Below are positions 43,064-50,893 of a stretch of 50,893 nt of DNA, piece after piece. The translations under genes and the position numbers were made by a program. The notes beneath the pieces are model-generated. The model did no database searches. It was not told where the DNA came from and saw only the letters and a program-made list of their open reading frames with translations. This DNA comes from Maribacter sp. (GTDB taxonomy: Bacteria; Bacteroidota; Bacteroidia; Flavobacteriales; Flavobacteriaceae), in the NCBI GenBank assembly GCA_024228355.1, contig JAAETN010000146.1, positions 1 through 50,893 on the forward strand, read 5' to 3'. Within the stretch, counting starts at the first letter, position 1, and every line of letters starts with the position of its first letter.

Positions 43064-44051
43064 TTCCATTAACGGCCTGTTCCAAAACTGAAGCTCCGTC
43101 TTCCAAAAATTCATGCCTCACAGATATATAATTTAGATTAGATACTTTACCCTTCAATCTTACAAAGTCCTTTTCAGTTGTCAAAACGAACTTTTTTGAA
43201 TTGAAAAGTTCAATTTCAGAGGAAGAAAAGAAATGATGATCATTATATTCAAGATGCTCAAACTCCATTCCTTTATTTTCTAAATAATTGACCAAAGGTT
43301 TCGGGTTTGCAATCCCGGTTACCAAGGTTATACGCCTTCCCAAAAGGTCATCTAGAGCAATAGATGAGGCATTTCCTTTTATTTCTTGATCATAACTGAA
43401 AGAACTGAATAATACTTCTTGATGCGAATTTGGATTGAGGATCTTTATGATCTCAGCTTGTTTTTTTCTGTTTAGTTGAGCGGGACATTTGGTAACAACA
43501 ATTAAGTTAGCCCGTTTTGCTTCTCTCTTACTATCCCTTAAATTCCCAGTAGGTAAATACCAATCATTTGTATACAGATCATCATACGCTGTTAAGAGTA
43601 TTGAAAAGTTGGGCTTAACTCTTCGATGTTGAAAAGCGTCATCCAAAAGAATAATTCCAGGATTACTGTTATGCTGTAAATTCCGGATTCCATTACATCT
43701 ATTTGCATCAACCGCAACAACGATATCGGGGTGTTTTGAATATATTTGAAAGGGCTCATCCCCAATTTCCTCAACTTTACTGGCTGATGTTGCCAATACA
43801 AATCCTTTTGATCTACGCCGATACCCCCTGCTCAATACAGCAACTTTATTTTTATTCTTAAGGAATTCAACCAAATATTCGATCATAGGGGTCTTGCCGG
43901 TTCCCCCCGTGCTAAGATTACCAACGCATATCGTTGGCGTACTGAAAGAATTACTTTTAAATAGTCCAATATCATAGAGAAAATTTCGGATATGCACTAC
44001 AAGTGCATAAATCAAGGAAATCGGAAAGGCTAATTTTTTGAGCAGTTGCAT
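43053..44051 (-). CDS. lpxK: Tetraacyldisaccharide 4'-kinase
   Basis: Phosphorylates the 4' position of the lipid A disaccharide at the inner membrane. The P-loop is VGNLSTGGTGKTPM (about residue 44), and an N-terminal hydrophobic segment (FPISLIYALVVHIRN) anchors the protein. ILLDDAFQHRRVKPNFSILL, the LpxK DDGxQH-like block, and LRDSKREAKRANLIVVTKCP are conserved. 332 residues are normal. The lpxK and nif3-like genes diverge from a 50-bp gap. Confidence 0.95.
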   Translation of the reverse strand: MQLLKKLAFPISLIYALVVHIRNFLYDIGLFKSNSFSTPTICVGNLSTGGTGKTPMIEYLVEFLKNKNKVAVLSRGYRRRSKGFVLATSASKVEEIGDEPFQIYSKHPDIVVAVDANRCNGIRNLQHNSNPGIILLDDAFQHRRVKPNFSILLTAYDDLYTNDWYLPTGNLRDSKREAKRANLIVVTKCPAQLNRKKQAEIIKILNPNSHQEVLFSSFSYDQEIKGNASSIALDDLLGRRITLVTGIANPKPLVNYLENKGMEFEHLEYNDHHFFSSSEIELFNSKKFVLTTEKDFVRLKGKVSNLNYISVRHEFLEDGASVLEQAVNGIMH

Positions 44052-44072
44052 TAGAACGAAAATATAATATTT

Positions 44073-44080
44073 TATCTTTG
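44073..44080 (+). promoter_or_regulatory. Promoter -7 element (TATCTTTG) for the nif3-like gene
   Basis: TATCTTTG matches TAnnTTTG and ends 21 nt before the ATG at 44102. No -33 box in range. Confidence 0.5.
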
Positions 44081-44101
44081 AAGACCTTATAAAACTTGAA
44101 A

Positions 44102-45196
44102 ATGATAGTAAAAGAAGTTACAGCCGTATTAGAAGAATTAGCTCCTTTGGACTATGCGGAGGATTTTGATAATGTTGGACTTTTGGTGGGCAGTTATACT
44201 CAAGAGGTTTCTGGGATCTTAGTCACCTTGGATACATTGGAAAATGTAGTTGATGAGGCCATCGCCAATAATTGCAATCTCATAATCAGCTTTCATCCCA
44301 TCATTTTCAGTGGGCTAAAAAGAATTATAGGCTCTTCTTATGTTGAACGAGTAGTAATCAAGGCAATCCAAAATAATATCGCAATATACAGTATGCATAC
44401 TGCATTGGACAATTCCAAGGAAGGTGTCAATGCCAAAATTTGCGAGGTACTGGGTATTGAAAATCCCGAAATCCTGATACCGCAAAAAAGCACCATTAAA
44501 AAATTGACGACCTATGTACCTTTGAAGGCAACGGAACAACTGAAAAATGCCCTTTTTGAGGCTGGTGCAGGTAATATTGGCAATTATGGCAATTGTAGTT
44601 TCACCAGCAAAGGAATAGGTTCTTTTAAAGCAGATAAGCATGCGAAACCGACTATGGGAACAATTGGCGAAATGCATTTTGAAGAAGAAGCGCAGATTAA
44701 TATTACATTTTCATTATCCGTTGAAAAAGAAGTGATGAATGCCCTTTTTAATAATCATCCTTACGAAGAAGTGGCTTATGAGGTTATAACACTGGAAAAT
44801 GCCAATCAAAATATAGGTATGGGAATGATCGGGACATTGAAAAAACCAATAGGTGAAAATGACTTTTTAAAATTAGTAAAGGAAAAAATGAGTGCATCAG
44901 GTATTCGACATTCCAAATTATTAAATAAAAATATTGAAAAGGTTGCTGTTTTGGGAGGCAGTGGGGCATTTGCCATACAAGCAGCCAAAGCTGCCGGTGC
45001 AGACATTTTCATTACAGCAGATGTTAAATACCACCAGTTTTATGAAGCAGACAACAAAATGGTAATTGCGGATATTGGACACTTCGAAACAGAACAGTTT
45101 ACAAAAAATCTTTTAGTTGATTATCTTACAAAAAAAATTCCTAATTTTGCAATCCGTTTATCGGAAAGTATAACGAATCCAATCAAGTATTTATAA
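44102..45196 (+). CDS. Nif3-like dinuclear metal center protein
   Basis: A predicted hexameric protein with a two-metal site of the Nif3/YbgI (DUF34) family; the biochemical function in bacteria is still debated (GTP cyclohydrolase I type 2 label is not well supported). His and Asp ligands appear in SFHPIIFSGLKR and MHTALDNSKEGVN early, and ADIGHFETEQF late. The central insert (residues about 125-230) is the PII-like domain found in long family members. The ATG at 44102 is preferred to the TTG at 44096. It is followed 2 nt later by the zinc-ribbon-family gene, a pairing seen in many bacteria. Confidence 0.9.
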   Translation: MIVKEVTAVLEELAPLDYAEDFDNVGLLVGSYTQEVSGILVTLDTLENVVDEAIANNCNLIISFHPIIFSGLKRIIGSSYVERVVIKAIQNNIAIYSMHTALDNSKEGVNAKICEVLGIENPEILIPQKSTIKKLTTYVPLKATEQLKNALFEAGAGNIGNYGNCSFTSKGIGSFKADKHAKPTMGTIGEMHFEEEAQINITFSLSVEKEVMNALFNNHPYEEVAYEVITLENANQNIGMGMIGTLKKPIGENDFLKLVKEKMSASGIRHSKLLNKNIEKVAVLGGSGAFAIQAAKAAGADIFITADVKYHQFYEADNKMVIADIGHFETEQFTKNLLVDYLTKKIPNFAIRLSESITNPIKYL

Positions 45197-45198
45197 GT

Positions 45199-45978
45199 AT
45201 GGCAAAAAAGGTAGAAGCGACCGTTGAAGAAAAGTTAAGAGCATTGTATGATTTGCAATTAATTGATTCAAGGGTTGATGAAATACGTAATGTTAGAGGT
45301 GAATTACCATTAGAAGTAGAGGATCTGGAAGATGATGTATTGGGTCTTAAAACTAGATTGGACAAACTTAAAACCGATGTTGAGACAATTAACTTCGAAA
45401 TCACCGCAAAAAAGAATTTGATCGAAGAATCAAAAGGCTTAATAAAAAAATATACCGAACAGCAAAAAAATGTTCGTAATAGTAGGGAGTTCAATTCTAT
45501 CAGCAAGGAATTGGAGTTTCAAGAACTGGAAATACAACTTGCTGAAAAAAACATTAAAGAGTTCAAGGTACAAATAGAGCAAAAGAAAGAGGTAATTTCT
45601 GAAACTAAGGAAAGATTAAGTGAAAGGGAATCTCATTTAAAACACAAGAAAAGTGAGCTGAATGCCATTTTGGCCGAGACCGAAAAAGAAGAAAAAGCGC
45701 TTTTGAGCAAATCAAGCGAATACCAGGAACAAATCGAGGAACGTTTGGTTAAGGCCTATGCAAGAATTAGAAACAATGTTAAAAACGGTCTTGCCGTTGT
45801 ACCAGTTGAAAGAGGTGCCTCAGGAGGTTCCTTTTTTACGATTCCACCCCAAGTACAAGTTGAGATTGCTTCACGCAAGAAGATCATTACAGATGAACAT
45901 AGTGGTAGAATATTGGTCGATCCTGCATTGGCAGAAGAAGAGCAAGATAAAATGAAGAAAATGTTCGCTAAGATTTAG
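45199..45978 (+). CDS. CdsZ/DUF164-family coiled-coil protein lacking the zinc ribbon cysteines
   Basis: 259 residues: a long antiparallel coiled coil (about 10-185) followed by the C-terminal C4 zinc-ribbon region of the family. In family members this region reads CxxC...IPPQ...CxxCGRI, but here it is GASGGSFFTIPPQ...IITDEHSGRILVDP. All four Cys positions are Ser, Ser, Asp and Ser, so zinc binding is lost while the surrounding IPPQ and GRI motifs remain. Possible roles for the intact family include RNA or ribosome contacts. It is coupled to the nif3-like gene by a 2-nt gap. Confidence 0.85.
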   Translation: MAKKVEATVEEKLRALYDLQLIDSRVDEIRNVRGELPLEVEDLEDDVLGLKTRLDKLKTDVETINFEITAKKNLIEESKGLIKKYTEQQKNVRNSREFNSISKELEFQELEIQLAEKNIKEFKVQIEQKKEVISETKERLSERESHLKHKKSELNAILAETEKEEKALLSKSSEYQEQIEERLVKAYARIRNNVKNGLAVVPVERGASGGSFFTIPPQVQVEIASRKKIITDEHSGRILVDPALAEEEQDKMKKMFAKI

Positions 45979-45997
45979 AGAATAAGACTAACTCAGT

Positions 45998-46025
45998 AAA
46001 AAGCCATCTTTTCAGATGGCTTTTT
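45998..46025. terminator. Bidirectional terminator between the zinc-ribbon-family gene and kmo
   Basis: AAAAAGCCATCT-TTTC-AGATGGCTTTTT is a 12-bp perfect stem with A-run and T-run, so it can work in both directions for these convergent genes. Confidence 0.9.
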
Positions 46026-46040
46026 ACATTTAGGCCTTTT

Positions 46041-47381
46041 TTATAACAGCTCCAATATCTTTTCTTCAATTTCCTTGCTATCCCATTTTTCCACAATATC
46101 CGGTATTTGCATTATTTGCCCAATTATCTTTTCTTGGGCATCGCCAAGTGCCAGAGCCTCTGCATAAGGTCTGTAAGAGAAGGTTACCCTGGAATATAGG
46201 GGTATCCATTTATCAGGGTGTTTTAAAGCAAATCTTTTTTCTATTTTCTTTTGTAACAAAAATTTCGGATCAGCTGTTTTACTGCTCATCTCAATAAAAT
46301 TACGATAACTTAGTTCAGCAATGGCATCTGCATTAGGTTTACGTTGCTCTTGATATTGTTGAAATATGGTTCCCCAATCATCACCCAGTTTTTTGATAAT
46401 ATCATGTAGAACATAGATATCCTCAAAACCAGCATTCATTCCCTGTCCATAAAAAGGCACAATAGCGTGTGCTGAGTCCCCGACCAGTGCTATTTTATCC
46501 CAGTACGTCCAAGGATAACATTTCATGGTTACCATCGCACTTGTTGGATTCTTGAAAAAATCCTTCGTTAAATCTTCGATTTCGTGGTCTACACTAGGAA
46601 AATGCATGCTGAAAAAATTCTTTGCATCTTCTTTTGTTTTGATGCTTTCAAAAGAAACTTCTCCTTCAAAAGGCATAAATAAGGTACATGTGAAACTACC
46701 GTCAATATTGGGCATGGCAATGAACATAAACCGCCCACGTGGCCAAATATGAAAGGAATTGGCATCTAACCTATGACTGCCATTACTATTGGCTGGAATT
46801 GTCAACTCCTTATAACCAACATCTAAAAAGTCCTGGGAATAATCAAACCGACTTCGGCGTTGCATTTTATGCCTAATTCTAGAAAATGCCCCATCACAAC
46901 CAAAAATCAAATCGTAATCATATTCTCTCCACTCCCCTTTTTCGGATTCCCCGGTATATAGTTTGGCTTCAGGCAGGTCAACATCCCACACTTTTTCTTC
47001 AAACTTGAAGTCAACCCCTGCTTCCTCTGCCAAGTCAATCATTTTTCGATTCAATACACCTCGCGATATTGACCAAATAGCTTCACCCTCTTTACCATAT
47101 TTTTGAAAATACACCGATTTACCAATAACATGCAGGGCTCGTTTGTCTAAGGGAATAGCTATTTTTTTTATCTCTTCCTCTATTCCAATTTTTGCCAAAG
47201 CTCTCCAACCTCTATTGCTCATTGCCAAATTTATTGAACGTCCAGAGAATTCAATAGTACGGATATCAGGTCTACGGTCGAAAACCGTGATGTCATGCCC
47301 CAATTTTCTTAAGTAAATGGCCAAGAGCGAACCAACTAGTCCTGATCCAACAATCGCAATGTTCCTTGGTGTTTGCTTCAT
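46041..47381 (-). CDS. kmo: Kynurenine 3-monooxygenase
   Basis: FAD- and NADPH-dependent hydroxylase of L-kynurenine in tryptophan breakdown. The N-terminal GSGLVGSLLAIYLRKLGHDITVFDRRPD binds FAD, FSGRSINLAMSNRGWRALAKIG is a KMO-specific block, and VGDSAHAIVPFYGQGMNAGFED is the second FAD motif. The C-terminal region is shorter than the membrane-bound eukaryotic form. 446 residues fit the bacterial family. Other kynurenine-pathway genes are not in the window. It may feed NAD or anthranilate-related metabolism. Confidence 0.95.
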   Translation of the reverse strand: MKQTPRNIAIVGSGLVGSLLAIYLRKLGHDITVFDRRPDIRTIEFSGRSINLAMSNRGWRALAKIGIEEEIKKIAIPLDKRALHVIGKSVYFQKYGKEGEAIWSISRGVLNRKMIDLAEEAGVDFKFEEKVWDVDLPEAKLYTGESEKGEWREYDYDLIFGCDGAFSRIRHKMQRRSRFDYSQDFLDVGYKELTIPANSNGSHRLDANSFHIWPRGRFMFIAMPNIDGSFTCTLFMPFEGEVSFESIKTKEDAKNFFSMHFPSVDHEIEDLTKDFFKNPTSAMVTMKCYPWTYWDKIALVGDSAHAIVPFYGQGMNAGFEDIYVLHDIIKKLGDDWGTIFQQYQEQRKPNADAIAELSYRNFIEMSSKTADPKFLLQKKIEKRFALKHPDKWIPLYSRVTFSYRPYAEALALGDAQEKIIGQIMQIPDIVEKWDSKEIEEKILELL

Positions 47382-47580
47382 GGTTTGTTAATTGGGAATA
47401 ACAGAAGGTTAGTTCGTAAATTTAGTAAAATAAACTTCAATCCAAATTTCTAAGGTCAGTACTTAAGCTCCAATTACATAATGGCTAAGAAATGTTATTT
47501 AATTGAATTTAAAACATCCAACAAAGTGAAATTCTGCGTATATACTATACAATCCGCTTCGGCGTCTATATATATCTTAA

Positions 47581-47617
47581 AAAAAGTCCTTCACATTAAA
47601 AATGCGAAGGACTTTTT
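47581..47617. terminator. Terminator downstream of clpP
   Basis: AAAAAGTCCTTC-a-CATT-aaa-AATG-c-GAAGGACTTTTT: a 16-step stem with one A-C mismatch, A-run and T-run on either side, so it can act on both strands. It is 22 nt downstream of the clpP stop. It overlaps the spurious 62-residue ORF at 47481. Confidence 0.9.
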
Positions 47618-47638
47618 CTTATTTATTAGTATTCAAGC

Positions 47639-48187
47639 CTATTCTAAAACTCCATCAACTATTCCGTAATCTATCGATTCTTGGGCATTCATCCAATAAT
47701 CCCTATCGAAATCGCGCATGACTGTATCATAGTCTTGACCACAGTTTTTGGCCAATAGTTTGGCGCTCAACTCTTTGGTTTTGATAATCTCCTTGGCTTG
47801 TATTTCAATATTCGATGCCTGTCCCCTAGCCCCACCACTGGGTTGGTGAATCATAACTTGGGCGTGAGGTTGGATAAAACGCCTTCCTTTTTTACCTACA
47901 GAAAGCAATATTGAGCCCATTGATGCAGCCAATCCCGTGCAAATTGTGGATACAGGGCTTTTCAAGGACATAATGGTATCATACATGGCAAAACCAGATG
48001 TTACATAACCCCCTGGACTGTTTATGAATAACTGAATCTCTTTGTTATTCTGCATATCTAAATACAACAAGCGATCAATAACATGCTTGGCAGAATCATC
48101 ATCTACCATTCCCCAAAGGAAAACCTTGCGTTCTTCCAATAATTTTTCATCTATTGCTTCTTGTACTTTTCCTTTTTTAGAACTCAT
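47639..48187 (-). CDS. clpP: ATP-dependent Clp protease proteolytic subunit (paralogue)
   Basis: 182 residues of the serine peptidase ClpP. The triad is intact: Ser in TGLAASMGSILLS, His in VMIHQPSGG, and Asp in DRDYWMNAQESIDYGIVDG. The N-terminus is short (MSSKKGKVQEAIDEKLLEERKVFLWG) and VDDDSAKHVIDRLLYLDMQ gives the ring helix. It stands alone, without tig or clpX, and so looks like a second ClpP rather than the housekeeping copy. A chaperone partner is not in the window. Confidence 0.93.
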   Translation of the reverse strand: MSSKKGKVQEAIDEKLLEERKVFLWGMVDDDSAKHVIDRLLYLDMQNNKEIQLFINSPGGYVTSGFAMYDTIMSLKSPVSTICTGLAASMGSILLSVGKKGRRFIQPHAQVMIHQPSGGARGQASNIEIQAKEIIKTKELSAKLLAKNCGQDYDTVMRDFDRDYWMNAQESIDYGIVDGVLE

Positions 48188-48645
48188 TGCATTATTATTT
48201 AGGTATCAAAACTAAGCATTTTATTAAATATATGGAGAATGTCAGCCCATTGATTTGTTCCCGATATTTTTAGCCCTAATTATGGTTTAAAATGAGCATT
48301 TTTACGTCTTACATCTATATAAAATGTATTTCATCGGATTTTAAACTATTGTCTATCAGCTATTTACACTTTATCTAGCGAATTTAACATTTAGTCGTTT
48401 TTTGGGTTGTATAACGAGTTTTGCCTTCTTGTCGGCGTCTAATTTTCGCCTTCTAAAAGTTATTTATTTGATTTGTTAATGAGTATTCCCAAATCCTACA
48501 ATTAATCACTTGTGCTAATTACAATTTTGAAAGAAGTTTAAGCCTATGGACAAATCTTTACTCTCAATTTCTTATTAGATATTTCAGTAAATACCAGCCC
48601 ATTGGTTTCATAATCTTCTTCAGATCAACAAAGCAAATCTGAACT
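48188..48645. other. 458-bp intergenic region
   Basis: No supported coding sequence or RNA gene. It is A/T-rich, the clpP promoter-like box is at 48207-48214, and an imperfect direct repeat CAGCCCATTG occurs at 48245 and 48596. A possible -7-like TACAATTTTG stands at about 48520. Nothing stronger is seen. Confidence 0.4.
48207..48214 (-). promoter_or_regulatory. Promoter -7 element (TAGTTTTG) of clpP
   Basis: On the minus strand TAGTTTTG fits TAnnTTTG, ending 19 nt before the clpP start. No clear -33 box. Confidence 0.45.
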
Positions 48646-50893
48646 ATGAAACATTCAATTTCAAAATCAAACATCGAAAGATTTCCGTTGATAGGAATAT
48701 TGGGTAAGCTCATGTTACTCGTATTTTTTCTTTTGACCACTTTGTCAAGTGCTCAGGTAAAGAAAACATTTATTCCTAGATTCTCTGATAATGTTAATGG
48801 TGACATCACAATTATCGCCAACAATGTTTTATCAAGGCATGCAACAAATGCATACGGTGGAGAAGCAAGTAACAATGACTTTAGCGATAATGTCTTCGTT
48901 GATATCGATAATGACAACAGCACTTTTAATTCAAGTAGTGCCACCTTGGTGAACCCTTCACTAAGTTCTACCTGCTTGACCTTTAGAAGGGCATATCTAT
49001 ATTGGGCTGCCGCGAATAAAGAGTATGGTCTCAATGGAAATGGCAATCAATCAGGAAACGGAGGTTCTGAAGAAAACTGGAATTTTAATCAGATTAAGTT
49101 TATGCTGCCAGGATCTAGCAGTTATCAAACAATCACTGCCGATGAAACTATTTTCGATGGAAGATCAGAGCATTTTGTAAACGATGCTTATGTTTGCGTT
49201 AAGGATATTACATCGGATGTCCAAGGATTGGCCAATCCATATGGTAAATTTCAAGTAGCTAACGTGAAGGCAACTGTAGGTGATCTCTATTCTCACCTTG
49301 GTTCGCATACGGGTACTTCTGGCGGATGGCAGATCGTCTTTATTTATGAGAGCTTGGATTTACCAGGGAGAAACATCACACTTTTTGATGGTTATGCAAA
49401 TGTTACAAAGAATACGAATAATTTTGATGTTAACTTTAATGGTTTTCAAACTGTACCCAATGGGCCGGTAAATGCGAATATCGCAATCGGTTCTTTAGAA
49501 GGTGATAGGGGTATAGATGGTGATAAACTTCAAATCTTCGACACCAATGGTGTATGGACTACCATTTCAACTTCTAAAAGAAATCAAAATAATTTCTTTA
49601 ATAGCAAAATTACAGTTAAGGAAAGTGATTTCATCACTAGAAATCCTGCTAGTTTAAACACTTTAGGGTTTGATGCCAGTGTTTTCACCTTAGCAAATAG
49701 TGGTAACTCCCTTATCGATAATGACCAAACATCCGCAAAATTAAGAATGACTTCGGATCAAGAGACTTATGGTCTCTATTTGCTTGGTCTAAGCGTTGAA
49801 GTATATGAACCAAGTTTGGGAGCATTGCATTTTACAACTTCGGTGCCAGGAACAAGCTACAATCCAGGTGATAATGTACAATTGTCATTGAACATGGAGA
49901 ATTCCGGTAATGATAATATCGAAAATCTCGAAATTTCAACGATTCTTCCTATTGAAGTTGATTTTTTGGATACTGAATCTTTGCCAGCAGGTGTAACCCA
50001 TACATATAATAGCACATCAAGGGAATTAAAGTTTTTTGTTCAGGACGGGATTACAGATGTGGGTGACCCTATATATTCCCTCGATTTCAATGTTCAGGTT
50101 AAAAACCAATGCTATTTTTTAGAAACGGCTTGTTCGGCAAGTTTCCAAATTCAAGCGACCGCCACATTTACTGGAGCAACCAATACAACCTCTCAAACTG
50201 TTAATAGTTCAGGTACATTAGATCCCTGTGGTATTGGAAATCATGATCCAACCGTAGTGAATGTAAATCAACCTAATCAGGTAAATTGGATTACAGTTGC
50301 TGATGATTTGAATAGGACAGTTTCATGTGATGATGTTACGGCTTTGAGCGATGCTCAAGCACTTGAACCAACAACCGAATTCTGTGATTTCACAATGAAC
50401 AAAACAACAGGTGTATTTGTTGCTGACCCATCATGTGAATCTGAAGGTACTCATACAAACACATGGACATTCACTGATGCCTGTGGAAGGGTTAGTGAAA
50501 CATTTACCCAGGTCATTTATATCGAAGATACCATAGCCCCTTCATTCAATGAAGCTCTGCCAAGTGATACAGTTGCTGCTTATGATAATATTCCAAGTCC
50601 TGAAACTTTGACTGCCAATGATAGCTGTGATACAAATCCACAGGTAAACTTCAATCAAACATATATTGGTGATAATGGCAGTACCACTTATACAATTGTA
50701 AGAACTTGGACAGCCTCTGATTGCGCTGGTAATACGACAGAGCATACACAAAACATATTTGTAACAGAAAATGGCGACCCTATTGGTTTGGCCATCAATG
50801 ATGTTAGTCTTAATGAAAGTGCAGGTACTGCTACTTTTACTGTTGCTCTAACGGGTACAACATCCACTGATTTTACAGTGAATTTTGCAAGTG
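48646..50893 (+). CDS. Large secreted surface protein, 3' end cut by window edge
   Basis: Open from the ATG at 48646 to the window end (749 codons, no stop), and absent from the ORF track for that reason. A signal peptide (hydrophobic LMLLVFFLLTTLSSAQ, cleavage about residue 38) is followed by an N-terminal beta-rich region. DUF11-like segments come at about 390-480 (SYNPGDNVQLSLNMENSGN). Two Cys-bearing HYR-like or Ig-like modules follow, about 530-625 (CDDVTALSDAQ, TWTFTDACGRVSETF) and 625-705 (APSFNEALPSD, TANDSCDTNPQ, RTWTASDCAGN). A Calx-beta-like domain starts near 715 (INDVSLNESAGTATFTV). Such giants in gliding flavobacteria are adhesins exported by the type IX system, but the C-terminal signal is outside the window. 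Confidence 0.88.
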   Translation, partial: MKHSISKSNIERFPLIGILGKLMLLVFFLLTTLSSAQVKKTFIPRFSDNVNGDITIIANNVLSRHATNAYGGEASNNDFSDNVFVDIDNDNSTFNSSSATLVNPSLSSTCLTFRRAYLYWAAANKEYGLNGNGNQSGNGGSEENWNFNQIKFMLPGSSSYQTITADETIFDGRSEHFVNDAYVCVKDITSDVQGLANPYGKFQVANVKATVGDLYSHLGSHTGTSGGWQIVFIYESLDLPGRNITLFDGYANVTKNTNNFDVNFNGFQTVPNGPVNANIAIGSLEGDRGIDGDKLQIFDTNGVWTTISTSKRNQNNFFNSKITVKESDFITRNPASLNTLGFDASVFTLANSGNSLIDNDQTSAKLRMTSDQETYGLYLLGLSVEVYEPSLGALHFTTSVPGTSYNPGDNVQLSLNMENSGNDNIENLEISTILPIEVDFLDTESLPAGVTHTYNSTSRELKFFVQDGITDVGDPIYSLDFNVQVKNQCYFLETACSASFQIQATATFTGATNTTSQTVNSSGTLDPCGIGNHDPTVVNVNQPNQVNWITVADDLNRTVSCDDVTALSDAQALEPTTEFCDFTMNKTTGVFVADPSCESEGTHTNTWTFTDACGRVSETFTQVIYIEDTIAPSFNEALPSDTVAAYDNIPSPETLTANDSCDTNPQVNFNQTYIGDNGSTTYTIVRTWTASDCAGNTTEHTQNIFVTENGDPIGLAINDVSLNESAGTATFTVALTGTTSTDFTVNFAS

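Noticed and set aside
47481-47669. 62-residue plus-strand ORF between kmo and clpP
   Set aside because: It runs through the clpP terminator hairpin and into the antisense clpP end; no start signal or family features.
48243-48612. Direct repeat CAGCCCATTG flanking the clpP-surface protein gap
   Set aside because: Only about 10 bp with divergent surroundings and no mobile gene between the copies; probably chance.

Overview
The window is chromosomal DNA from a marine-type Flavobacteriaceae bacterium (phylum Bacteroidota). The evidence is low G+C, promoters of the TAnnTTTG type, weak or absent Shine-Dalgarno sequences, the tiny 30S ribosomal protein THX, a flavobacterial kynurenine 3-monooxygenase, DUF1573, and a large surface protein of the kind secreted by gliding flavobacteria. 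The genus cannot be fixed from sequence alone; a relative of Maribacter, Zobellia or Arenibacter is a guess. No tRNA, rRNA, CRISPR array, insertion sequence or prophage was seen.

Layout. 1-2.9 kb: end of the tryptophan operon (trpF, cut by the window edge, then trpB, trpA) and a small membrane protein. 2.9-6.2 kb: secreted M20 peptidase, a DPM1-like GT2 glycosyltransferase, and a BLUF photoreceptor gene broken by one in-frame stop. 6.4-13.4 kb: ppc, a uracil-DNA-glycosylase-like protein, THX, two lipoproteins, yaaA, an RluA/RluD-type pseudouridine synthase. 13.4-18.1 kb: PASTA protein, ddl, coaD, a PAS histidine kinase and its response regulator. 18.1-25.4 kb: NUDIX hydrolase head to head with pyrE, an SRPBCC protein, birA, then an operon rsfS-ftsH-LUD-cdsA-psd-ACBP. 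25.4-32.7 kb: creatininase-family protein, sterol-desaturase-family protein, two tandem PPK2 kinases, a secreted hypothetical, valS. 32.8-40.4 kb: DUF1573 protein, a PDZ/aspartyl-protease-like protein, aminotransferase, murB, an ECF sigma/anti-sigma pair, a Cys-rich small membrane protein, a second ECF sigma factor, lipA. 40.4-50.9 kb: a decayed GAPDH pseudogene, a TPR hybrid histidine kinase, lpxK, a Nif3-like protein with a zinc-ribbon-family protein that has lost its cysteines, kmo, a clpP paralogue, and a large surface protein running off the right edge.

How genes work together. TrpF, TrpB and TrpA make tryptophan, and Kmo degrades it by the kynurenine route. CdsA and Psd are two steps of phosphatidylethanolamine synthesis (phosphatidylserine synthase is not in the window) and are co-transcribed with the membrane protease FtsH and an acyl-CoA-binding protein. 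Ddl, MurB, LpxK and the PASTA protein serve the cell envelope. No clearly new multi-gene system is present. The best leads are small: two decaying genes (BLUF with a single stop; GAPDH remnant forming the leader of a hybrid kinase), a zinc-ribbon protein without zinc ligands, and several terminators, promoters and dyads packed into very short intergenic gaps.
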